Below, in pieces: positions 8,681 to 18,994 of a stretch of 64,000 nt of DNA. The stretch is from Sthenelais limicola (Eukaryota > Annelida > Polychaeta > Phyllodocida > Sigalionidae). Within the stretch, counting starts at the first letter, position 1. The number at the start of each line of letters is the position of its first letter. Where the stretch lies: assembly GCA_942159475.1 (NCBI GenBank), contig OW804100.1, forward strand, positions 4,734,627 to 4,798,626. The letters run 5' to 3'. Made by a program: the position numbers and the translations under genes. The notes under the pieces are model-generated. The model ran no database searches. It had not been told where the DNA came from and saw nothing but the letters and a program-made list of their open reading frames with translations.

Positions 8681-11600
8681 CGAAGCCCAAAATGGCTCTT
8701 CCCAACATACAATGGTGGATGTGAATGATTCCTCAGGACCCCCTTTATTAGGGGAAGGGCCAACCCCTGAAGCACTTGATTTATTACTGGTGAAAGGAAA
8801 TGAGGAGGGAAATATTTATCATTTGCCAAGCTCGAAAGGAGCTAGGTGGTATGCGCCTGCTTCCTTTCCTGGAGGTGTTTTCCATCGCCTTTTGGTGGAT
8901 ACGGGAGCTTCCATAAGCATTATCAGTGATGACATGTATTCTTCACTGAAAGTGCCTCCACAATTGTATCCTACCAGAGATAGAGTAGTTGCTGCAAATG
9001 GAAGCAACATAAATCTCTCAGGCGTGGCTAATTTCCATTTTGGGCTCGGCGAAAGTTCGCACGTCTGGAGGTTCTACGTTGGAAACATACACAGAGAATC
9101 TGGAATCCTGGGCTTGGATTTCCAGATGGCAATGGACATGACCTTTAGAAGTAGAACGGGAGAAATTTGTATTAGGGGTAGGAAAACATTTTGCGAGTTT
9201 TTATCCAATTCTGGAGCCCTTCGAGTAAATGACCGTACAAAGGTAAAGATGGGCACAGTGACATTGGTATCAGCGACATGGATAGATTCCTCTGAGGGGA
9301 AGCTTGAGGGAGACTTTCTGATGGAACCTATCACATATCTTGACAGAAGTAGGAATATTCTGAATTTTCCGACCCTGATTAGGAAAACTCCAGAAAAAGT
9401 TTTATTCAACTTGCCGGTGATGAATATTGGTGATGTATCGGTCATCATAGAAGAGGGAGAGATTTTGGGGATTGCAGAGCCTGTGGCCGCTATCGAGGAG
9501 TCGAGTGAAGATGGGGTGTCTCATCCATTTGGAGATATTTCTATCGTTGATTTTGGACTATATGATCTGGCGGAACCAGCTGTTCCGATTGATTCAATGG
9601 TTACCAATGATATTTCCGGTGAGGACAAGCCTGGCACCTACACTCTTCCATCATATCTGGAAGACTTAGTACAAAAAAGTGATTTGGCGTCAGAGGAAGA
9701 TAGAAATATGGTTCGGATAGATATTCTGCAGTTTGCTGACATCTTTCAGAAACCGGGCGGTGACCTGGGTAGGACTGATTATGTGAAACATGGAATTGAT
9801 ACGGGCACATCGGAGCCTATCAAACAGAGTTATCGAAGGCTACCAATTGGAAGAAGGATAGTTGTAGAACAGGAGTTGGAGAAAATGTTGAACAAAGGCG
9901 TAATTTCCCCGAGTGATTCTCCATGGTCTTCCCCGATTGTGTTGGTAAAAAAGAAAGATAACTCTATCCGTTTCTGTGTGGACTACAGACGATTAAACAA
10001 CATCACTAAAAAGGATGCGTTTCCCCTCCCTAGGATAGATGAGAGCCTGGATGCTCTAGGAAAGAATGCATATTACTCCACTCTTGATTTGGAATCTGGC
10101 TACTGGCAGGTTGAGCTCGATGATGACGCGAAGGAAAAATCCGCTTTTGTCACCCATATGGGGCTATTTAAATTCAATGTAATGGCGTTTGGGCTATGTA
10201 ACGCCCCGGCGACATTTGAAAGAATGGTGGAGAATATGCTTCAGGGTCTTCGTTGGAAGCATTGCGTGGTTTATCTTGACGACATTATTACCTATGGCAG
10301 GACTTTACACGAAGCAAGACTCAACTTGATGATAGTTTTGGAAAGAATCAAGAATTTTGGACTAATATTGAAGCCAAAGAAGTGCGTCCTATTCAAATCA
10401 TCGGTGAAATTCCTGGGAAGAGTGGTAAATGCCACAGGTTGTAAAGCGGATCCAGAGAAGATTGATGCTATTACACATTGGCCTATACCAGCCAACATCA
10501 AGGATATTCGTTCCTTCCTCGGTTTGGTAGGTTACTACCGAGATTTTATACCTGATTTCGCGGAAATAGCTGAACCGCTGTTTGAGGCTTTACGCGATCA
10601 TAGGAAGTTTGAGTGGAATGAAAACCGGGAGAGGGCCTTTAATATTCTTAGGAATGCTCTGGTCTCGGATCCTATTCTTGGATATCCCACCGAGGACGAT
10701 TTGTTTGTTCTTGATACAGATGCTAGCAATTTTAGTTACGGTGCTGTGTTATCGCAGATACAGGATGGAACTGAAAAAGTTCTCTGCTACTATTCCAAAT
10801 CACTTAAACCCACACAGCGAAACTATTGCACCACACATAGAGAGTTATTGGCTGTGATTAAAGCGTTAGGGAAGTTCAAACACTTCATTTGGGGTACGAA
10901 TTTCATTATTCGCACGGATCATTCTTCATTGAAGTGGGTCTTGAACTTCAAAGACGCAGATGGGATCTTGGTGCGTTGGCTATCGATCTTGGCTTATTTC
11001 GATGTGGACCATACAAAAATTGTTCATCGTGCTGGAAAACTTCATGGCAATGCGGATGCATTGTCGAGATTGGATAAATTGAGGAAATGTAAGAACGTCG
11101 ATTGCATTACATGCAGAAAGAAGAATACAGAAATGCTGTCAGAGATATGTACAGTATTCACGGGTTCCGAGGCTACATGCTCTGAAACGGATAGCCCGGA
11201 GGAATATCAACTTGGATCGCTAGACGAACTTCAGGAACAAAAGGGAGTAGTATATCAGGATATTTTGCCCTGTTCTCATGAAGAAATGGTTAAATTCCAG
11301 GATGACGATCCTGTCGTTTCCAAACTAAAGTCACTGGTGGAAACCAAATCTAGATTGTCACAAGAGGAGCTTCAGATGGAAACTCGAAACTTTAAGATTT
11401 TATATGCAATGATCCCTAGTATGTTTTTACAACATGGGGTTCTCTGTGTAAGGTTGAAGAAGGACCTTCGTGATATAGACGTGATTGTGGCACCTAACTG
11501 GGTCAGGTCATCATTATTTCACATGCTACATAGTTCTCCTCAGGGTGGACATTTCGGTACCAAGAAGACATTGTCTCGGATTAAACAGATCTTTCATTGG

Positions 11601-12695
11601 CCATATATGAAGGATGACTTGATACGATGGATTAAGGATTGCAAAACTTGCAGATTGACCAAGGATTCTCCGGCGAAAGGAAAGACTCCTTTACACAATG
11701 AGATTACAGGAGCAAGGTTCGAACGAATAGCTCTGGACATAGCTGTGGGACTGCCGGAAACATTACGGGGAAATTGTTGTATCATGGTCATACAAGACTA
11801 CTATACAAAGTATGTGGAAGCCTTCCCCATGCCTAATTGGCAGGCAGATACCTGTGCCATGTCTCTCATGGAAGGTTGGATCCTAAAATTCGGGGCCCCA
11901 ATGAGAATTCATTCAGACCGAGGAGCCAATTTTACATCACTCCTATGGAAGGAATTATGTAAATTAATGTCGATAAGGAAGACATACACCAATTCGTACA
12001 GGGCGGTTTCCGATGGAATGGTAGAACGCTTTAATCGTACGATGAAGGTAGCCTTATCTGGCTTGGCCTCTGAGAATGAGAGGAACTGGGACCAGATTCT
12101 TCCCTACATTACCTATGCATACCGGTGCAGCAAGCACGAATCCACCGGTTGCTCACCTAATCTCCTCACGTTTGGAGAGGAAATAGGAATGGTCCCCGCA
12201 GTGGTCTACAGGGATTATGATGAAGAGTTCAAATATAAATGTGCTCCGAATCTGGTTGAGTACATTCGGGAGAATCTATTGAAAGCTCATGCATTCGTGA
12301 CAAGCAATCTGATGAAATCTGTACAAGCTCAGAAGAAAGTGTATGACAAGGGGTTGTTGGCTAGATCTTTTCTCCCCGGACAAAAAGTCTATAAGTTTAT
12401 TACCGTGAAGAAACCACTTTGTGGACGATGGGAAGGCCCTTATACTGTAGTCGAAAGACTGAATGAGTGGACCTATCTTATCAGTACAGGCATGCATAGA
12501 ATGGCAAAAGTGCATGTGGATTATCTAAAGCCTCATCTTTGTCCTGGGCAGCAAGAGGTATCGAATTCTTGTCCTGCAAAAAGTGAAACCAAAGAAGTGG
12601 ATATTAAATTGCCAGAAAGTGCCAGGAGAACTAGGACTCGGGTGGTTAGAGCGCCCTCAAGGTATGGATTCTCCGGATTAAAGTTGGCTCCCTAA
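8640..12695 (+). CDS. pol: Pol polyprotein: protease, reverse transcriptase, RNase H, integrase
   Basis: Made as a -1 frameshift extension of Gag; numbering here counts from the GTG at 8646 (1349 aa). Aspartic protease: LLVDTGAS with D85. RT about 400-590: FCVDYRRLNN, LDLESGYWQVEL and catalytic YLDD at 543-546. RNase H about 685-790: VLDTDAS, THRELLAVI, RTDHSSL. Integrase: an N-terminal HHCC zinc motif about 958-1001 and a DD35E core D1031-D1091-E1127 (ALDIAVG, HSDRGANF, GMVERFNR). A GPY/F module (WEGPYTVVERL) sits near 1260. No chromodomain is evident. All catalytic residues are present and the frame is uninterrupted, so the enzyme set looks functional. Confidence 0.96.
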   Translation, partial: RIVVGLDRASSPATEAQNGSSQHTMVDVNDSSGPPLLGEGPTPEALDLLLVKGNEEGNIYHLPSSKGARWYAPASFPGGVFHRLLVDTGASISIISDDMYSSLKVPPQLYPTRDRVVAANGSNINLSGVANFHFGLGESSHVWRFYVGNIHRESGILGLDFQMAMDMTFRSRTGEICIRGRKTFCEFLSNSGALRVNDRTKVKMGTVTLVSATWIDSSEGKLEGDFLMEPITYLDRSRNILNFPTLIRKTPEKVLFNLPVMNIGDVSVIIEEGEILGIAEPVAAIEESSEDGVSHPFGDISIVDFGLYDLAEPAVPIDSMVTNDISGEDKPGTYTLPSYLEDLVQKSDLASEEDRNMVRIDILQFADIFQKPGGDLGRTDYVKHGIDTGTSEPIKQSYRRLPIGRRIVVEQELEKMLNKGVISPSDSPWSSPIVLVKKKDNSIRFCVDYRRLNNITKKDAFPLPRIDESLDALGKNAYYSTLDLESGYWQVELDDDAKEKSAFVTHMGLFKFNVMAFGLCNAPATFERMVENMLQGLRWKHCVVYLDDIITYGRTLHEARLNLMIVLERIKNFGLILKPKKCVLFKSSVKFLGRVVNATGCKADPEKIDAITHWPIPANIKDIRSFLGLVGYYRDFIPDFAEIAEPLFEALRDHRKFEWNENRERAFNILRNALVSDPILGYPTEDDLFVLDTDASNFSYGAVLSQIQDGTEKVLCYYSKSLKPTQRNYCTTHRELLAVIKALGKFKHFIWGTNFIIRTDHSSLKWVLNFKDADGILVRWLSILAYFDVDHTKIVHRAGKLHGNADALSRLDKLRKCKNVDCITCRKKNTEMLSEICTVFTGSEATCSETDSPEEYQLGSLDELQEQKGVVYQDILPCSHEEMVKFQDDDPVVSKLKSLVETKSRLSQEELQMETRNFKILYAMIPSMFLQHGVLCVRLKKDLRDIDVIVAPNWVRSSLFHMLHSSPQGGHFGTKKTLSRIKQIFHWPYMKDDLIRWIKDCKTCRLTKDSPAKGKTPLHNEITGARFERIALDIAVGLPETLRGNCCIMVIQDYYTKYVEAFPMPNWQADTCAMSLMEGWILKFGAPMRIHSDRGANFTSLLWKELCKLMSIRKTYTNSYRAVSDGMVERFNRTMKVALSGLASENERNWDQILPYITYAYRCSKHESTGCSPNLLTFGEEIGMVPAVVYRDYDEEFKYKCAPNLVEYIRENLLKAHAFVTSNLMKSVQAQKKVYDKGLLARSFLPGQKVYKFITVKKPLCGRWEGPYTVVERLNEWTYLISTGMHRMAKVHVDYLKPHLCPGQQEVSNSCPAKSETKEVDIKLPESARRTRTRVVRAPSRYGFSGLKLAP

Positions 12696-13463
12696 AATCA
12701 ACTGATCCATGGGAAGGTTAGGGAGTAATCTTTGATTTATTCATTGTCACTGGAGAGTATCATACACACGTAAAGCAGCTCTTGGTGAGACACATAGAGT
12801 GGAACTTGAAATGGTGGATTTACGGCCAATTCTGAAACCATTTATTTTATTTTGTTTTATCAACTAAGATTATTGTATCAATTAGATACATGTGTTTGTA
12901 AATAGAATGTCCTGGAACCTCTTTTTCCACGAGTTATTTTGGACCCCCCTGAGTGGAAGGATCTCCCGGCTACTCCGTCCTGGACTCCCCGTCAACACCG
13001 TGGTGAGGAATGGCGGGATGGATACGTGTACGCCGGGTACATAGGCTTATACGCCTCTTTAAAACTGATTTTTGCAGAGGTGGATAGGAACATTATCATC
13101 ATTTGAAAATTTTGTGCTATCGGAATATATGGCATTGGTTTTGCTGCTATTGATATAGTCATCAGTGATGTTCGTGCATCGTAATTGGGAATTGTCTGTC
13201 TGTCCCTATGAAAATCAACAGGCCAGCGCGTTGCGTTGGCCATTGCCATGGCTGACCTTAGTGACTCGCCGTGTTGTCATGGCGCGGGCCATTGTGAGTA
13301 ACGTACCACTGCCTGCAGCGCTTCCATTCACGATCACGCCAGGGAAAATGAGTAGTATACGGGAATGTTCATTTTTCTGTGGCTTGCTATTCATTTATTT
13401 TTAGTCTGTATAAATAGTTTCTACTGCGGGAATTGACACCTGAATTGATCTCCTGCCAAAGAC
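12696..13463 (+). other. Noncoding spacer between pol and the third ORF
   Basis: About 770 bases with no supported ORF. Its end has promoter-like content, including a TATAAATA-like run near 13408. The length and position suit an intergenic region feeding a separately transcribed downstream ORF. Confidence 0.5.
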
Positions 13464-13495
13464 TATATAAGGCGTGAGGACACTGACTGTCACTC
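13464..13495 (+). promoter_or_regulatory. Putative internal promoter (TATA box and initiator) for the third ORF
   Basis: TATATAAGG at 13464-13472 is followed 28 bases later by an initiator-like TCACTC (A at 13492). A leader of about 100 bases then leads to the ATG at 13591. This spacing is typical of a focused RNA polymerase II promoter. Inference from sequence only. Confidence 0.55.
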
Positions 13496-13590
13496 ATCTT
13501 CCCTTGAATCTTCAGTGGAGACCCCTCAGACCTCGTGTTAGTGTTAGAAGATTCAACGAACTCGTGCTCGCCTGACTACTGTTTGGAATC

Positions 13591-14940
13591 ATGTCGGACT
13601 TGTCTAGTGATGAGGAGTTCTGTAGAGACAGAAAAACCAAGTTCACGAACGAGAGATCGTCTATCTCGTCCGTATCAAAGGAAACTGGAGGTAAACATAA
13701 GTCCAAGACGGATTCCGGAGGAGTGCGTGCTGGAAAACGTACAGAAGGTCGGTCCTCGTCCGCCGAAAGGCATGACTCGGCCGCTGTTGTTGAACCTCGA
13801 AGAATCTCTGAGGAATATGTGGATATTGTTAGACCAACAGTAGCCAAAATAAGGAAGCCGGACAATTATAGAACTGGAAGGTGTGTGCCCGTGTGTGATG
13901 ACGAGTGTGACAGTGAGACGGAGGAGATGATTTATTTCAATGAGACGGAGTCCACTCTTATTGAAAAGTATGAAGGCTGGATTAGAGGAATTTTGGCACG
14001 ATGCCAAGATTTGCCGGAGGATGTGAAGCGTGACATGGAGGCACTGGCTTTCTCGGGACATGAATCTGGGGGAACTTGCCCCTATCTCAGATGCGAAGGA
14101 AAAAGGTTGTTTAATAAACTGTGCTGGCTGCGACATGTTGCTGAAAATCATCTACCCAAAAGATGGGAGTATGTATGTGTGATAAAACATAAGGATGTCC
14201 CGTGCAGAAAGAGGCAGCTAAGAGTCGTTTCGCTCGTTCGCCACATGATGTGGGAGCATAATATATCTCAACCCAATGCAGCTATTCGTTGCTACAATAA
14301 CGCGCAAAGGTACCAGAATTTGTCTAACAATCCAGACTGGAGACTGTATGACGCAACTGAGGTCACTAGCAAAAAGAGGATAGCTTCCGAATCGGCTGTG
14401 TCTAAGAAGGAGAAAGTCCTTAGCATGCCACTAAACCTGGACTGCGTAGTGAGGGAGGATTCACCTGTGGCTAAAGAACTGGAAGCACTGGGAGGCTCTG
14501 ATATCAAGTCTGTGAGTCTATTGTCTAAGACTGAGACTGCCCTTCTGTCCGCGCATAAATTATTTGCTGAGTGTGTGACAGCTATTCATGCTGATTTTGA
14601 CTCCATCGCCTCGTCCAGCAAGGCATTACTGCAGTACAAAGAGGAGAATAGTAACATCAAGGATGATTTACTGGATGCCAAGCTACAACTCGAACTTTCT
14701 AATCATAGCCAAAGCATTCTTGAAGTGGAATTGAAAGTAGCCAGGGAGAAACTGGATGAACAATCCATCGACCTGGAAAGACAGGAGAAAGAGATTCAGT
14801 CCCTCCGGACTCGACTGAGCTCCCCAGGTAAGACATCAGTCTCGAGCAGCAGTACAAGTGAGACCAAGCCAGCAATAACTATTCCAGGGTTGTCAGACGA
14901 GGCTACCGCCTCTATCATGGCACTGATCCGTCGCTCGTGA
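13591..14940 (+). CDS. Third ORF of the LTR element: zinc-finger and coiled-coil protein (449 aa)
   Basis: It occupies the place where env lies in retroviruses but has no signal peptide or membrane segment. The N-terminus (1-95) is polar, Ser/Lys/Arg/Glu-rich and probably disordered. Two C2H2-like fingers follow: C163-x4-C with a His pair (CPYLRC ... HVAENH), then CVIKHKDVPC with HMMWEH. Residues about 345-410 form a heptad-rich coiled coil (ELKVAREKLDEQSIDLERQ), and the tail is Ser/Thr-rich. The start is an ATG just after ATC. I recognise no named family. The fingers suggest nucleic-acid binding, as chaperone, silencing suppressor or transcription regulator. The frame is intact, so it is probably kept by selection. 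Confidence 0.85.
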   Translation: MSDLSSDEEFCRDRKTKFTNERSSISSVSKETGGKHKSKTDSGGVRAGKRTEGRSSSAERHDSAAVVEPRRISEEYVDIVRPTVAKIRKPDNYRTGRCVPVCDDECDSETEEMIYFNETESTLIEKYEGWIRGILARCQDLPEDVKRDMEALAFSGHESGGTCPYLRCEGKRLFNKLCWLRHVAENHLPKRWEYVCVIKHKDVPCRKRQLRVVSLVRHMMWEHNISQPNAAIRCYNNAQRYQNLSNNPDWRLYDATEVTSKKRIASESAVSKKEKVLSMPLNLDCVVREDSPVAKELEALGGSDIKSVSLLSKTETALLSAHKLFAECVTAIHADFDSIASSSKALLQYKEENSNIKDDLLDAKLQLELSNHSQSILEVELKVAREKLDEQSIDLERQEKEIQSLRTRLSSPGKTSVSSSSTSETKPAITIPGLSDEATASIMALIRRS

Positions 14941-15225
14941 ATAGACTATGTTTCATAATATCGGCTGAGTATATAATTTCTGATCTCAGGGTTGTTGGAC
15001 CCATGTGTTAACCGTTCGCAACTGTTCAGTTAAAGACACTTAAACGTTGGTATTTCATACCTCTCAAAGTTTTTTTTTGTGGTGCTATTTTTCTTGACAT
15101 TCGTTGATGTCTGTTGATCGTTACATTTATTGTTTCTTTTCACATTATGGTGTTTTCATCTTGAATAAAATTTCATAATTCCTGGAATATGTTCTGTGTC
15201 TTTATAAAATTTTATTTTCCTTGGT
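14941..15225 (+). other. 3' untranslated region of the LTR element
   Basis: AT-rich and without ORFs. It contains an AATAAA at about 15164, which could end transcripts of the third ORF before the LTR. Confidence 0.5.
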
Positions 15226-15235
15226 TAGGGGGGAG
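15226..15235 (+). other. Polypurine tract
   Basis: TTAGGGGGGAG lies immediately before the 3' LTR start TGTTACG. This is the expected position of the plus-strand primer. Confidence 0.85.
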
Positions 15236-15957
15236 TGTTACGAACCTCTCTCTTATGGGTTAATCTCCGGGATACCTCCGGGATACCTCCGGGATACCTC
15301 CGGGATACCTCCGGGATACCTCCGGGATACCTCCGGGATGCCTCCGGATGCCTCCGGGATGCCTCCGGATGCCGCTAGGAGGCCAGGGATCATGGGGATT
15401 CTGTTATATGATTATATTACTGTTTTATGGAATATTTCCTTGGGATTTTATATTACATTATTTAGACTTCAAACAGCATTGAGGTTATATGTTTCTCTTA
15501 TTACTCTGAACTATTATATTTGATGTGTATTTGTATTTCATTATATATTCCTTATTGATATTGAGATACCTTTTATTGCTCAATAAAATATATATCACCT
15601 CTCTAAGAACCTTGATGTAAAACCAGGTTGGGAGCAAGGACCCAACCTCATCCTAGGATCTTTCATGGAATAAAGACTGAATTCACAAAGTATTCTTTCT
15701 GTACTTTATCGTATCCGGAGGAGCGTTTTCATAAACATAGAATATTATTCACCCATGGCCTTAGAAATGAACATAGTTCTTTTCCCCCATAACCTTTACT
15801 AGAGATATGACTATTTCACGAGAAGTAATTTATACGATCACCTTGACTTACAAATATCGATAGTACTTAAGCCTGGAAGAGATCCAGAGTCGAAACACAG
15901 AAAGTGCAACACTGGCAGATCATCTCACTGGAAAGAACATAGGCAAGATTCACAACA
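15236..15957 (+). repeat. 3' LTR
   Basis: Matches the 5' LTR by eye, including the same number of CTCCGGGATAC units. The AATAAA at 15592-15597 is the likely poly(A) signal. The TTTA target duplication follows. Confidence 0.96.
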
Positions 15958-16176
15958 TTTACACCTTTTTATTGTTATTTATTTTTTGTTTTAAAGCTTT
16001 TATTCATTTTCCTGCCTTCTGGGCTTCTACAAAGCTATAACATGGTACTATAGGTGTATTAGCAAGCGAATGCGCGTTGCCATTTAAAAAGTCTCATGCT
16101 GTAAGAAACTTATTGTTATTGTTATTTTCAATTTGTACACCTTCTACCAGGAAAGGATGTCCAGTTGAAAGTTGTT

Positions 16177-17222
16177 TAATTCAATTCAATTCAAATATCC
16201 TTTATTGCAAGATCTTGGTTTACAAATGGACGAACAAGTCTGACACTGGAGCGTGCCAGTTCTTCCGGAGTTTGCCATATTTCGTATCTTAAGATTGTTA
16301 CAGTTAGGATGAACATGGTAATCCCTTGCTAGGGTCAAACAACAAGTCGCTACTGCCGTAGACGTTAAAGGCCCCTTATAGGGGTGAATACAGAAATTAA
16401 TAACTTAATCAGAGTGAGACAACAATTCTCTAATATCAAAGTCATGATCCCTTATAGGGTTTTTGAGAGAAAGTAATCTAGACAAAAACATTATATGATA
16501 TGATTAATAACAGATGAGAGGTAGGCGATGTTACTAGCTTAATGACAGGATTGAGAGATTATGGTTAATCCCTCGTAATTAATTACAATATACATTTTGT
16601 TGGCCACTGGCCTGAGTGTAGTTTAAATTGATAAAGTACAAAGATGGATTTTACGCTAAATTAGCGATTAGCGTCAGCATGACATTGATGGGTGTTTAAT
16701 AGGTGAACACATAGTATTTTTGGCAGAGTTTATGAATTGGTGAATTGGTAAGGCGAGGCAGTAAGATTCTAACCAGTGAGACTCTGACCTAGAAGATATA
16801 ATAAAACACGATAATTTAGCCAATATTCCTGAAGATGTAAAAGCAGAGTGCTTCTAAAATGGGGTTAGGAGTTGCTGTGTATACTTCCTAAATGTAATGT
16901 TATCTTCGATCTTATGTGCTACCGGCTTCAACTCGTTCCACCATAGTCGAGATTTGTATGTTATTGAGTCCGTGATTTTACTGAGCTTGGAGGATAAGAT
17001 GGTCATATTTCTTTTTCCTCTAGTATGGCTCCTAGTAGGTAAATCTCTATCATCAATATTATTCACGTTTTGGGCCAAGTAGAAGGCTATGTCTAAAATG
17101 TGTTTGTCTCTTCTTACTTGAAGAGGCCACACATTTAGAGCCTTATGTTCCCGGTCAACATTTTCATATTTAGACTTGTTAAAAATAATTCTTAATGCTA
17201 GATTGATGTGTCTAGGTAGCTT
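16177..17222 (-). mobile_element. 5'-truncated LINE (non-LTR retrotransposon) fragment
   Basis: On the minus strand a coding remnant (17222 to 16854) is followed by about 670 bases of 3' untranslated sequence ending in AATAAAGG and a (TTGAA)n-type tail (AATTGAATTGAATT) at about 16177-16195. Microsatellite tails of this kind occur in CR1/L2/Jockey-related LINEs. The 5' truncation at about 17222 is typical of LINE insertion. No target duplication was identified. Confidence 0.75.
16854..17222 (-). pseudogene. C-terminal remnant of a LINE reverse transcriptase
   Basis: About 122 codons are open, ending at a TAA-type stop at 16854. The text NLALRIIFNKSKYENV, then LNVWPLQVRRDKHILDIAF, then YKSRLWWNELKPVAHKI matches the region after the RT palm in CR1/Jockey-like LINE ORF2 proteins (usually a WNxLP-type block). 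Only the last part of ORF2 is present; no catalytic FADD box or endonuclease remains, so it is dead as a protein. Confidence 0.75.
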
Positions 17223-17239
17223 CTATATAATATACTCAA

Positions 17240-17530
17240 ATATGATATGTTTCTGGAAAATGAGTCACATGTCGCAAAAATGATAATTTTCAAAGGGTTC
17301 ATTTTACAAGATCACTTTATTCTTCTTATAACACCTATACAAAATAAAAGAATTCTTGAATTGAATTGAATTGAATTATTGAAATGTTCTGATCTTTGGA
17401 CAGTTTATTCTCTATGGACATACCAGTCGGTGTATCAAATTTCAGGACGATGTATCCTTTCGTTTGAAAGGTCTTCATATGGGGTATATTTAGTTACTTG
17501 AGTGGTTATTGCCTACTAGCAAAGCTTTTA
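17240..17530. repeat. MITE family B copy, interrupted by a tiny LINE insertion
   Basis: The left end (GGAAAATGAGTCACATGTCGC) matches the terminal inverted repeat of the family seen complete at 59068-59470. The body resumes after a 54-bp insertion at 17322-17375 and then runs out near 17530 without the right terminal repeat. Confidence 0.65.
17322..17375 (+). mobile_element. 54-bp LINE 3'-tail insertion with 5-bp target duplication
   Basis: A short fragment ending in AATAAAAGAATTCTTGAATT plus further TTGAA units is flanked by TTATT on both sides (17317-17321 and 17376-17380). It splits the MITE copy. The tail resembles the LINE at 16177-17222, but on the opposite strand. An extreme 5' truncation. 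Confidence 0.65.
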
Positions 17531-17562
17531 TATAAATTATATATAGAGAGAGAATGGGATGA

Positions 17563-17675
17563 GCCAGCAATAATAAAACATTTATTGGACGAGATTCGTC
17601 CGCATAAGTATGATGCCGTAGGCAGAGTGCTTATGTGGAGGAATCAAGTCCAATAAATGTTGGATTATTGCTGGC
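17563..17675. repeat. Foldback (hairpin) element
   Basis: Two 46-bp arms with about six mismatches (beginning GCCAGCAATAAT and ending ATTATTGCTGGC) enclose a 21-base loop. It would fold as a long imperfect hairpin. It may be a MITE or a small-RNA precursor; nothing in the sequence decides. Confidence 0.75.
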
Positions 17676-17780
17676 GAGTTCTATTCTATATTTATTATAT
17701 GTGCATATACAATTTGATCATATGTCATCAGATATCACAGAAAAAATATTAAAGAAGCACAGAGAGCCCAGCTGCTCCGC

Positions 17781-17852
17781 TGACAGCCCCACTGACAGTC
17801 CCCGTGACAGCCCCACTGACGGTGCCCGTGACAGCCCCACTGACGGTGCCCA
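17781..17852. repeat. 24-bp minisatellite, about three units
   Basis: Units of the form GTGACAGCCCCACTGACGGTGCCC repeat in tandem. There is no convincing gene around them. Confidence 0.8.
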
Positions 17853-18380
17853 CTGTGTGATCATGCAGTATTTATATTGTTGAATTAAAACGTTCATATT
17901 GTGGCCATTCCTTGAGCTACATTAATAAAACTTATATCATTCGATAGAGAATTTAATGCTCCATTTAGTGGTATGGTTTTTATCATGTATTTCTATAATC
18001 ATAGTACTAGAATCACGGGTGGATTAACGATCGCGGGGATTTGTTTACACGCTTTGCTGAGAGCCAAAGCTCTGCAAAGCATATCACCAGAGCTATTTTT
18101 AGACAATACATTTTCATAGGACGTGTCCTATATGAATATTTTGATAGCACCCCACTTATATAAGAAACTTTATTTCCATTTTCCGAACAAACCTTCTGCC
18201 TTTACAAAGCCCTAGGAGGCAATGTGACCTGGAAGAAGACATACCTACTAAAGGATTTATATAAGTAGTTTCACGAGGGTGTAGAACTTTTGTGTTCTTT
18301 CCTATTCTTAACTAAGCCTGACGCATAAAGGGAATTAACTCACTGAATGAAGAACCTCAAGAGTAAACCAGAGTTACTTC
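17853..18380. other. Intergenic, nothing recognised
   Basis: AT-rich DNA between the minisatellite and the split MITE. I see no ORF, RNA gene or repeat that I can support. Confidence 0.4.
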
Positions 18381-18572
18381 GGTCAGATTTTCAGAAAATG
18401 TACAATTCGTCTTCACCAATCCTCTCAAATAACCTACATTTAAGACAAAAATTAGCTTCAGAATGCAGAACTGATACTTTAAATCAACGCGATACCAAAT
18501 ATACTCAGATATACCCGGTATTCTTCATTTTTCAGCCTTATTTAGGAGAATTTCCTAAATGTGTAGAGCTGC
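18380..18572 (+). repeat. MITE family A copy, left part (split by the 19.9-kb retroelement)
   Basis: It starts at the family's terminal repeat (GGTCAGATTTTCAGAAAATG) and matches the 235-bp consensus up to GAGCTGC. Its missing right end (CCAATTGTACATTTTCTGAA and on) is at 38501-38529. The four bases CTGC occur at both breaks (18569-18572 and 38497-38500). Confidence 0.9.
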
Positions 18573-18994
18573 TGTTATGCCTCGTCTTGGCTCTCTTTAA
18601 GTCGTGATGTCGTCTCGCCTTATTACTTATATATTATGGCCTTTCCAGGTACTTCAGATCAGGTTGACATGTAGGCTCAGAGCCCTTAAGTTAATATTAC
18701 CAGTACTTGTCAGTGAGTAAACACAAAGATGTAGTTGCGGTGCCAGCCAGTGTAGTTCTATTTTATTATGGTTTCAATCCTTCATTTATATCCATCATTC
18801 AGTATTTCACAACATATTGCAATTCCTCATATAAATCATGACACACCTTAAAATATCCCTGAATCTAAGCATGTAAACCCCACATGCTACAAACCCATCC
18901 CACATCATTGACATGTTCCCGCCCCAAGTGCCCCGCCCCCTTTTCCATGAGCTGGCGCTCATGTGCTGCCACGACGGGAATCACCAGCATCACA
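18573..18994 (-). repeat. Complete LTR of the 19.9-kb element (3' LTR by orientation)
   Basis: A 422-bp LTR reading TGTGATGC...GGCATAACA on the minus strand. It matches the plus-strand piece 22263-22616 by eye over all 354 shared bases. A palindromic stretch around 18947-18964 (CATGAGCTGGCGCTCATG) lies in the 43 bp missing from the other copy. Confidence 0.95.

Larger units (their letters stand above)
6059..15957 (+). mobile_element. Complete Ty3/Gypsy-type LTR retrotransposon with a third ORF
   Basis: Two 722-bp LTRs (6059-6780 and 15236-15957) match by eye and stay in register throughout (constant offset 9177). Both begin TGTTACG and end CAACA. The bases outside are TTTA on both sides (6055-6058 and 15958-15961), a 4-bp target duplication. 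A primer-binding site follows the 5' LTR and a G-rich polypurine tract precedes the 3' LTR. Inside are gag (7246-8646), pol by -1 frameshift (to 12695) and a third ORF (13591-14940). The order RT-RNase H-integrase within pol places it in Metaviridae (Ty3/Gypsy). Intact ORFs and matching LTRs indicate a recent, possibly competent insertion. Confidence 0.96.

Noticed and set aside
18347..18607. 86-codon ORF starting MKNLKSKPELL
   Set aside because: It is the MITE copy plus the first bases of the LTR read through, not a gene.
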